DNA of 64,000 nucleotides from Daphnia carinata (Eukaryota; Arthropoda; Branchiopoda; Diplostraca; Daphniidae), in contig NC_081334.1 in assembly GCF_022539665.2 (NCBI RefSeq), positions 5,364,424-5,428,423 of the forward strand. The letters are read 5' to 3'. Numbering within the stretch: position 1 is the stretch's first letter; each line of letters starts with the position of its first letter. Both the position numbers and the translations under genes were made by a program. Below, piece by piece: positions 1 through 10,200 of the stretch. The notes under the pieces were generated by a model. It saw only the letters and a list, made by a program, of their open reading frames with translations, was not told the origin of the DNA and did not search any database.

Positions 1-98
1 TTTTTTGCAGGTACAAATTTTAAGCCCGACAAAATTAGCCCGGCCTTGTGTTTTTTACGTTTAATTAAAAAACTGTACGACCAATTGAAAAATAACAT

Positions 99-164
99 GT
101 GCACGTGCTGTATCGCGCAAAATGCTAGCGCGCCAGTACGTGATAGCATCTTGTACCTTTTTTT
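99..164 (-). repeat. short interspersed repeat copy A (inverted)
   Basis: Read on the minus strand this copy contains CACGTACTGGCGCGCTAGCA followed by a TTTTGCGCGATACAGCACG segment. The same order of words is found in copies B and C on the plus strand. It is preceded by a GGTACAA word and an A-run, which the other copies share in degenerate form. Confidence 0.6.
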
Positions 165-285
165 TTTCATTTTTATCCAAATTAAGGTCAAAATACATGA
201 TTTCGATTCAGAATTGGACACTAATCACGGAAATCAAATTTGTGTTTCAATTGGCTTTATAATTTTTGAAATAAACGTCAAAATG

Positions 286-349
286 CAAAAAAGGGTACAA
301 AGCGCTATACGTACTGGCGAGTTAGCATTTGGTGCGATGCAGCACGAAT
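286..349 (+). repeat. short interspersed repeat copy B
   Basis: It contains GGGTACAAAGCGCTATACGT, then ACTGGCGAGTTAGCATTTGG and TGCGATGCAGCACG. It is the direct counterpart of copy C and the inverted counterpart of copy A. Confidence 0.6.
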
Positions 350-388
350 ATTCGTGGTATTTAAAAAACGGTTGACTTAATGAAAAAT

Positions 389-452
389 GAAAAAGTGGAT
401 AGAAAACGCTAGCACGTACTGGCGCGCTAATTTTAGCGCGATGCACCGCACT
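389..452 (+). repeat. short interspersed repeat copy C
   Basis: It contains AACGCTAGCACGTACTGGCG, then CGCTAATTTTAGCGCGATGC and ACCGCAC. It matches copies A and B over about 60 bases with scattered differences. The sequence on its 5' side (A-rich, TCATTTTT on the other strand) also resembles the flank of copy A. Confidence 0.6.
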
Positions 453-1083
453 CTTTTCTCGTTAAATAAGCCGTTTTAAAGAAATGAAACAAAATGATGT
501 CACCGCACCAAGTTTTTTTTTTGTGTTTTTTTACGATTATTTAAAATACCATAACTGAAAATAATCCCGGAAAAATAAGCCCGAAAAAATAAGCCCGATT
601 TTTCTATCAATTTTGTATTTTTCAAAAAACCTTAAAGTTAATTGGAAAATGAGCTTGGTTTTCGGGACTTTCATTCAATTTTGAATTGTAGCCATCGATT
701 GTTCGAATGTATTCTTTTGAGGAGGGGAGGAGTTGCAATGTACAACAGTAGAATTTCTTGTGTCACAAAAAATAGAAAATCAAAGCACTTTACAATGTAT
801 CTCGCTCCGACGTGAAAAGAAATAGAATCAGGAGTTTGTAAAATGTAGACATTTTTTTCATTTATATGCTGATATATATGCGACTTTTTGGAATGATTCG
901 ATAATTTTACGAAAACGGACAGAGGAAAGAAGGACGAATCTCACACATTTTCTTGTTTCGTGTTGTCTCTCTGCTTCGTTCGTCTCTTCCTGAAGCAGAG
1001 GCAAAACAAGACAAGACAAATAGACTAAACGGGCACAACAAAAAATTCTTCCAAATATATTCAAAAAGGAAAAGGAACCTCCA

Positions 1084-1215
1084 TCAGACGTAACTTTCCG
1101 GTCGCGAGGAGTATTCGAGAAACACGTCGAGGAGTCGATTTTCAATCAGATCGGAGGCGCCGCGACGATCAAGTTCGTCCGTTCCGCATGCGGTGGCTAT
1201 TTTATGCAAAGCAGC
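1084..1215 (-). CDS. insc: insc coding exon 10, C-terminus with PDZ-binding tail (residues 1168-1210)
   Basis: It encodes AALHKIATACGTDELDRRGA and ends LFLEY-like DVFLEYSSRPESYV before TGA at 1086-1084. The last four residues ESYV form a class I PDZ ligand (S/T-x-V) and correspond to the vertebrate INSC ending ESFV. Acceptor GACTTCAG. No AATAAA hexamer is visible on the minus strand between the stop and the window edge; an ATTAAA lies near 58-63, inside the repeat region. Confidence 0.9.
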   Translation of the reverse strand, partial: AALHKIATACGTDELDRRGASDLIENRLLDVFLEYSSRPESYV

Positions 1216-4200
1216 CTGAAGTCAGAAGCAAGGAAATAATCAATTAGCTTTTGGTCGCCTACATTCATAAGAAATCAATTAATTACCAAGCAGGCGACCA
1301 ACACTCCGTCGGAATAGTTCCTCTCGCGAGGATCTCTGACCAGCTGGGCCAGTCGTTCAATGCCCTCCAATTCGACAATCTGACGGGCAGCATTTTCTTC
1401 ACCGCAAACCCTAGATAAGAAAAATGGAAACCCGTTTGAGTTAAATGGATCCGGTCTAAGGAAGGGGGGGGGGGGGGGGGAGCGAGTTGTCACAGTGAGT
1501 TTTTTAAATATGAAAACCAAAAATAATTACCGTGATAGAGCGATGGCCGACTTTTTCAGCACTCTTTCAGAGGCCGTGACTTCAGCCGGACGCTGCATCG
1601 GGGACGGCCTCAATTGCAGGAAACTGACCAAAGTGACCAGGGCGCCGTGGGATACCAACTCTGCTCGGGCGGAGTAGACGGCTGCCATGTTGGCCAGGAT
1701 CGTGGCAATCTAACGCGTTTCAATCGTTAGTTTGACGTCAGTCACTGGCTGAAGGGTGAATGCACTCAAATAACTCACCTGATCTTGGATGAATACGGAC
1801 AGGTCTTTGCGAAGACCTGAAGCCTGGACTAGGACTTGAGCTGTGCGGTACTTTGCCATCAGCTGGACGGCTTCCGAATGACTGAAGGTCAAGTTGGCCA
1901 AAGCGGCCGTGGACAACAAGAGCGTCTCTTCCGTTTCCGTCTGGCTGCTCAGTTCTAAAACGCATTTCAAAGGAAATGAGAGTTTTATTCCAGGATGTTC
2001 GCGCACCGCCGTTTAAGATTGCCAACCCGACAGTCGGCGCAATCAAGACGCTATGGAGGAATCAAATTCGCCTTACCAGTCAAGGCCGCTATAAACGACG
2101 AGATGTAAGGCGTCAGATGAAGAGTTGGCCATGCACCGTTGGGATTGGGTTGCAAATCTCCGTTGGTGCCGCAAATTCCGACTTGAGGATCCTCCATTGG
2201 AGGGTCCAGCCAGGGAGATGTGATTTGGGCCAGCAAACCAGCCGCTTCTGATTTCTCCTCGCAGTCTGCCTGACTGCGTGGATTGCAAAGAATGTCGAAG
2301 ACCACTGTCAAACCAGCGCACTGTTTTCGGGAAAAAAAAAAAAAAAAAGAACGGAACGGAACAAATTATTACATAAATAAGAAAAGTTCAACATAAAGTC
2401 GAAAAACGTGACATCGTCGAATGATTTTCTGTTCAGTTTTGACGAGCGTGGCGAACGTATTTGATTGAATGTAAAATGATAAGACGATGAAATGGAAATA
2501 TACCGTTTCGAATTCCTGAATGATATCCGCCGAAGAGCAAAGGGCAGCGAGGGCACGGAGGAGGTCAGCCCGCACAGGCCGCAAATGGACCACCTGGAAG
2601 GCTTCGATCAGCGGCCGAAGAGCCGGTCGTGCGGCGTCTGCTCCCAACGACATGAGCGAATTGGCGGCCAGTTTGGCAGCCGAAACGCACTTACCGCTCT
2701 TCAATGCGGCCGTCAACACCTGAAAATGGAAATGGAACGAGGTTTTCTTTTGTTGAAATATGCCTTTTTTTTTTTTTTTTTTTTTTATCTTTAGCAAGCA
2801 AAATAAATCCAACAAATTTCACGATGGTCACGTCGATAGCCAAGAAACTCTTTTTTTTTTTTTTTGGGGGGGGGGGGGGGCGGTCGTTTCGATTCGCATC
2901 AACTGAAAAGACTTTTGCTTCTCTCGTACGTACCTCGATTTCTCTTCCGACAAAGGTGTCGACGATGGAAACGAAGACTTGACCAAGTTTGGCCGTGATC
3001 TGGCGGGCGAGGCTCCAGTTGACGGGCAAGGGCAGTGGGACTGATTCGACGCCAGCATCCAACATCAGAGACGGCTCTGACGTCATCATGTAAAGCGGGC
3101 GGGCGCTGAAAGTGACGATTTGCACGAGCTGAGTGCACGTCTGCCGGAGCGACTGGATCAACTCTTCGCTGCCCTCCGTCCGCTTGCTTTCCATTTGGCC
3201 GCACGAATCGCTCAGAACGGCCATTTCGGCTTCGCGGATGAACTGGATAACGTGAGCCAGGAAGAGCGGGATCAAAGACGCCAATTTGGCTTCCTCGTAG
3301 AGTTCGATAAATCTGAAATGTGACAAGGACAACAACAAAAAAAAAAAAAAAAACGATTTTGTTTAAGAGCTTTCAACATTCCAAGCGGAACGTTTACATT
3401 CCCGCCGTATCCAATTGAGTCTTATTAGGTTAAATGACTCTTCAAATGCCTAGCCCTCTCTGTCGTTATGCAATAACTCTTAAACTTGTGCGCCGTTTTA
3501 AACTCTAAACGAGCTACCGCATCTTGAACATTTCTTTTTTTTTTTTTACTTCCTTTGCATTCCTAGTACCTAAAAAGGACTGCCAGAGGAGTGACTTTAG
3601 ATAAATATGCTTATATATATATATATATATATTTTTTTTTTTTCTTTGAGAAAGAAAGTAAGATCTAAACTTGCTGCTGCTGGACAAGTCTCTTTCGTCA
3701 TCTTTTCCGTCCCATCTCCTGCTGTTCTTCCTGAAAAGAAGTTTTGACTGCTATCCATCATCGAGGCAAAAGAAAAGAGGAGATGATAACCATCACATCG
3801 TTCCTTCAGCACCAGAATTAGGCATAGACGTCGCCACCGTTGGGATATACATCTTCGCTTTTTTTGCGTCTCGTGTTTTTGGTCAAAGATAAGAAAAGCC
3901 AAGCAGCGCACGGTCCCCATCGATCTTGTACTTTTTGTTTTCATGTCTCCTCCTTATTTCTTATTTTGCCTACTGTCTTTGGCATTTCGATAGAAAATAA
4001 ATTCTCATTTTTTTTTGTGTGTGTGTTCCGCCCACACAGTTTGAGTTATTGTTTCTTTTTTGTTTTGTTTTGTTTTGTTTTTGGAAAATTCTAAATGTCT
4101 TAAATGGGGAGAAAAAAAGAAAGAAAAAGAAAAAAAGATAATATTCCGGGTAATGATGGTGTGGTCAGAGCAATTTGTTATCGGGCCGACAGAGTCCGGC

Positions 4201-7200
4201 AGCAGCGCAACCGCCCGCCACGGTAACTCAGCACGTCATAAAGACCCCGACGACTTGAAGAAGAAGAAAGAAAATGGCTGGCCAATAAAAAGCAGACCAT
4301 CAAAACAACCATCAAAAGAAGGACGTGGCCGGCCAAAGAAACATGTTAGCGCATGCTGAGGCAATTCGTGCTCTCCTTTTTTTTGTGTGTGTGTGTGTGT
4401 GTGCATCCTCCACCTACTCCGCTGAATAGCGAACCCAACTGTAAAGAAAAAAAGGATGTTCATATGGACCCTACACACAGCACGCACCGGTGGCTCGTTC
4501 GGTTGTTAAACACAAAAAAAAAAAAAAAAAAAAAAAAGACTTAACCAACGCGTGTACGTGGCAACATTCCCCTCCTTTTTGTTTTTAATTGGATATTTAT
4601 CACAAGTAGATCTGCATACGTTTTGCATTCTTTTTCCAATGATAATGTCGAATGAGGGCCCATGAAGTCATCGCGGTTGGACTGAATTTGACTAAAGAGG
4701 GATGCCCTTTCTTTTGTTTTTGATTGTGCTTCCAGAAACACAAAGCGGCGAGGAGGAGGAGGAACGACGTGAAATCACCCAACGTTATGACACGATAGGT
4801 TTATTACCCTTTGGTTATGCGTCTACGGATTGTCATCCCTCAAATCTGTTTTTTTTTTTTTTTTTTTTTTTGCTTCACCCTCCCCCTCTGCCTTTTTCGG
4901 TTGTTGATCCGACGTAATCAAGGAGAACCTTGAAAAGTTTTCTTTTCCTTTCTAAAAGAGGTTTGTTTTGATATCAGAAACAAATTCCCTTTTTTTCATT
5001 GCCATCCTTTTTCCATTTTAATTGGAACTGCAAGATGCCCATAAGAGGATCACGTCCATCATTTCAGATCCCGCTAAATAAAAATCATCATTTCCTTTTT
5101 GTTCGTGCCTTTCTTAAGGAACCGTGCAACTCATCTGCGTAGCAATTCAACGCTCCCATTCCGCTCGGCTCCAAATATTACGCATAACTCTAAAAACGGA
5201 CATTTCTTTTTGCTAAATAGAAAAATGCGGCTAAAAATATTACTCCCAATCCAACCTTTTTTTTTTTTTTTTTTTTTTTCTTTTGAATTTTTATGACGAC
5301 AGATCACGTTGGATATAACCTCTGATTTCGTTCATTTCCCTCTTTTTTTTTTTTTTTTTCTCTCGTGCGTGGAAAAATGATGGGAACAACAACAAAAATA
5401 TTAGCCCCGTGGCTGATGTTGTTGTATGTATCAAACAGGAAGGAGATCCAAAATCTGCCTTTATAAGGTATTGGTATCTCCTCCCTCCCTCCCCCCCCCT
5501 CTATTTCACCTCATCCCCAACATCTCAACTGAATGCAAATGAATCTTGTTGTTTTGTTTTGTTTTGTTTTTCCTTCGGGATTCACGCGCGGTTCCCTTGT
5601 TGGCCACCGCCTACGTCCCTTTCCATCTTCGTCCGCTGTCCAAGCAACTCGATGACGACGACTTGCTAATTCCCCTTCTTTTCTGGTTATGTTCCATTCC
5701 ATTCCCATGTCTCCAAATGACACGAGAAAAACCCCGAAAGATAAAAAAAAAAAAAAAAAAAAATGAAGGGAAAATATGTAAAATATTATTTACGTCTAAA
5801 ATAACACACACACACAAAAAAAAAGGCAAAAAAAAAAAAAAAAAAAAAAAAAAATGAATAAAAATTTTTAAAAACGAGAGAGAGGGGGGGGGGGGAATTT
5901 ATAATTTGAGAAGATGGAAATGTCGGCGGCGCCTCTATGGCTTGAGGGGCTCTCAAAATGTTTCGTTTTTGACCCGTTTTTTGTTTTCTTTTTATCCCTC
6001 CACGTCTTCTTGTTTTATTTTCCGTTTTGGTGTGTAGCTGGTAAACATAACGACGACGCATCATCATTGCCCACCAGCCTCTTATGTGCGCTTAGTTTTT
6101 TTTTTTGTTTATATCCCGAGTTGAATGCCACATAGAGAAGAAAAGATAGCGACGCAGATGGAGCCAAGAAAAAAAAAAAGAATCATAATAATAATAAATG
6201 AAAGATACGGAGTCTCATCTCGAACCCGCCGCATATGCCGACTCTCTTCAGTTGAAGGGCGTTGTGTATACAGTAAATTTCAATTGAAAGTGAAATGATG
6301 ATGGGCGCGAATAGAGGAATGCTGGCGGGGATCTTTGCCAGACAACAACGAAAAAGAAAAAAAGAAAAACGGCCGACGCTGTATACGCAAAGCGAGCGCA
6401 AAACGGACGATCATTAAGTCAAGACTGATGGGGCGGCACCGACAGCCAGTCCCGTCATACCCACACCCAATTATTATGATTAGAAAATAAGCAAAAATAT
6501 GCGAGCTACCCATTCAACAAAAACAGAGTTCTGCTCCAGACCCTTCAGCGTGAAAAACTTGGCAGCTGGTTGCCATAACAAAATTAAAGTTTTTTTTTTT
6601 TTTTTTTTTTTTTTTTATCTCTAGTTGTTAGGTGTCGCTCATTTTCCCACTTCAAGTCCGTGCGCATTCATTCAAAGTCGCGAGCGAATGAAAGCGAGAA
6701 CTTTGTCGGCAAAACAAAGCATAAAAAAAAAACGTAATTTGTTTTAAAAACAAAGAACAAGGCGAGGTAAACTCACGAGCAAAGTTGAGCGAATTCGGTG
6801 GAGATGAGATGGGCGCGACGCTGGAGGCGCCTCACCTGGGCGCGGGCCGTGACCGTCATACTGTACGTACGATCCTCGTCGTCCGATTGGTGATGAAGAG
6901 ACAAAAGTGCGCTGCTGCCATCAGCGCTGCTAGCGCTATCGTCCGTCATCCAGCTGGCTGATGAACTGCGTCGCTGTTGTTGTTCCTCTCCTTTCAGCTG
7001 CTGCTGCTGCTGCTGGATGGCCTTGTTCTGAAGGGCGCAAGTGGACTCCGGCTGATAAAACATGGGCAAGTCTTTGAGCCAGGCCTCGACGGGGCTCCAC
7101 CTAAAACATCGAGAATTTCATACAACTGATTTATTGCATCCTATTAGCAGCGATTCATGACTAGAGAAAACAATCTGACACGTCTCTTTTGCCTTTTCTT

Positions 7201-10200
7201 TCTTTTCTTTTTTTTTTTTTTAAATAAAAATACTTTGTGCATGTTGCACAGCACCTTGGCTTTTTTATATCTACGTGGTTTGGCGAGGGGGATTTTGTTC
7301 TTTTTTTGATTAATGATGTTTAGATTTGTTTTTTCTTTTCTTCCCGCCTTTCATTAGCGATAACGATGTTAAAGAAAAATGGGTGTTTGGTTAAATCGTA
7401 AAAATGAAAAGGGATTGAAAAAAAAAAAAAAACGCCGTGACGATAGTCGGCGGGAAAAATAAAAAAGGAAAACTATTTAAATTACAAATTCATTTAGAAA
7501 TACGTTACACACGCTAGCTTCCCGCGGCGGAACTCTTTCATTAATTTGAATTTTTTATTATTATTATTATTATTATGATTATTATTATATACATTTTTTT
7601 TTTTTTTTTTTTTACGACAAGTTGATTGGTTTTTAATCCGGTCGTTAGACTTGGATGCGACCTCAATAACCGCCCTGGAATAAAAACGCCGTTATCTATC
7701 GACGAGAGATAGTTTTTGTGCTTATGTGTACCTTACCGACACAAATGTTTGGTAGGTGTACATAAAAAAAAAAAAAACGCTCACGAAACCATCTAAAAAA
7801 AAAAAAAAAACGATTTCCTAACGTGTACATGTGATTCTTTATCGTTGCCGCGTTAATGTAAAGTTAGACGACAATAACGGCTACAATGTCGTCATGGAAA
7901 AGTAAAAAATCACGACTCCGTTAAGAGAGAAAAGATCCGGATTTTTTTTTTTTTTTATGGGCGCGACGATCGGATTGTGTGTGGGGATGAAGCCAACAAG
8001 GGAAGGATCGATAGGCGGAAGGAAAAAAAAAAAAAGAAGTGCTGTACTGGGATTACAAATATAATTTCTAGATTTTTTGATTTTTCTTCCCCCCCTTCCT
8101 GAATATCTATAGCATAAGTCTTATACTAAACGTACTAGTTTATGATCAAATATTGGGGAGAGAGAGAGAGAGAGAGAGAAAGAGGGACCCTTGCCGGATA
8201 TTTGTTTTGTCAGAGCAGCTGGGCCGTGGTAGATCCGCTCACTTCGCTCCTCCTCTCCATTTGAACAGAGTAGGTTACCCAATGTTGTGCCCATAACCCC
8301 CCCCCCCTACCTCTTATACCGCACAGTCTAAACCCCCCTCTCTCAATCCGTAGGCCTACACACAACAATGAAAATAATAATAATAAAAAAAAAAAGACGA
8401 CGACTCTGCCTCTTGGCATTTTTTTCTGATCCTATTTTCATTTTTTTTTTTTTTGTCGTTATCCAAGTTCCTGTTGCCTCCCCTCTTGTCGCTTTTACGA
8501 TCCGTAACGACGACGACGACGGCCATCTATATTACTAACAATACGTGACAAAAACCGGCGGATTTCCCCCCAAAAAAAAAAAAAGCAAGTTTCCGAAAAA
8601 GCCTCTCTTTTTTTTCCCCCCTTATTTTTTTTTCCCCAAAACTTTTCTTTTTTAATACTTCTTTTTTTGTTTTCTTTTGACATTGCGCATTTACCCCCTC
8701 CCGGAGTACACGTAGTGTACTACACAACTACTCTTCGGGCCAGTACGCACAAAAGAACCGTCTGCTGCGATTTATATCTACGCGTAGTACTTCATACACA
8801 GCGAATAAAATAAAATAAAATAAAATAAAATTTAAAAAACGCTATAAAAAAAACTACTTGGGAGATTGGGATTCGTGTGGCTTAACGATGCCATCGCCAG
8901 GAAGAGGAAGTTGTTATGTTTCAAAAAGAAAAACAACACGAAAAAAAAAAAAAATGGCGGAATAGATTTCGATGCAAGTTTTTTTTTTTTGCATTTAAAC
9001 GTTAACGCCGTGACTGTGAATTCAATGGGACATAAATATAGCAAGCACACGCGTTTCTTTTTTTTTTTTTTAACTCCTTCCCCATCTCATTTTCTGTGAG
9101 TCACGCGGCCGGGCTCCTGTTTATGATGGGGGACGGATCGTAACATAACTTTTGTTATTGTAGTGAGAAAGAGGAAAAAAAAAGGGCCATTGTTTTGTCA
9201 TGAGACGGCAATGGACTCGAGAGGTTGGCATCATCATTCGCTAGTTGACAAAAGCAAACTAACGGCGTGACAGTTTCCAACCTCATTCGCCCTGAACGGA
9301 AAACAACTCGAAAAAAAAAATAAATAAATAAATACGTAAACAAAACAAAGAAAAGCGGAACGCCACGCCACGGAATCTCTTTTCGAGCGGAAACGGCTTC
9401 CTCTCTACGTGTCCTCTTTTGTTTTCTTTTTCGACGCCCATTTCTTTGCCGTTGGAAAAAAAAAAAACCCTTTTTTTTTTAACGTAACGATGCAAAGAAT
9501 TAAGGGGAAAAAAAAAACGGATAACAAGTTCCATAATAAGCCGTTATTTTTCATAAATTGGCTAACAATTGAAATAATGTACAGTTAAGATATTGCTGAG
9601 AAATGATAACTGAATCTCTTCGTTTCCAATTGAAATTTTTAAAATGGGGGGAAAGCCTGACACGCTCTTATATGTTCATTATTCTAAATATCGCTAAGTA
9701 CCTGAGACCCGTTGGGGATGGCTGCTGCTGATGAGGAAGGATGGAACGGAACTCGGCCGGCGCCGGAATGATGACGGGATGCGGATGGATGTTGACCGCT
9801 GGAGCTACGACTGGCTGAGGTGGGATCGGCTTGCGAGCGTTGTGAGCCGTGCAATTGAGCGAGCGATCGACGCCGACGCCCATTCGCAGTCCGCGTCTGA
9901 TCTTCCTCTGCTCAACGGGAAGCGGGCCGCCGGCCAGCAGCGTAGCAGCCGGCTGATGCGCGAGCTGAGGTGTCACGGTGGGCGGATGGCTGGCGACGAC
10001 CTGCTGGCCGATTTCCAGCGACGGTGTGTCCGAATCCCATGTGCTATTATCCGGCCATGAGGTCACGACGGCAGCCAGATGGCTGTTCACCGGTCGCTGC
10101 GGTTGCTTCCGGCGTCCGTCAGCCAGTACATCGTTGCTATTGACAACTGGGTCGATGTCGGCCCAGTGAACTCGCGGCCGGTCTTCGTTGAAACGGGAGC

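Larger units (their letters stand above)
1..1083. other. 3' flank of insc with a repeat cluster
   Basis: The first 660 bases contain three related repeat copies and several AAGCCCG-containing words and look like an eroded mobile element. Positions 660-1083 hold the presumed insc 3' UTR, AT-rich and without a canonical poly(A) signal. No coding exon of another gene was found here. Confidence 0.5.
7101..9701 (-). other. insc: insc intron 2
   Basis: GT-AG intron of about 2.6 kb separating the giant exon from the LGN-binding exon. It holds (TTA)n at 7555-7576, (GA)n at 8158-8179, (AAAAT)n at 8805-8831 and many homopolymers. No extra coding exon was recognised, and the flanking phases join directly. 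Confidence 0.8.

Noticed and set aside
6569-6582. X-box-like GTTGCCATAACAAA in insc intron 3
   Set aside because: The last position of the pattern fails and it is not near a promoter.
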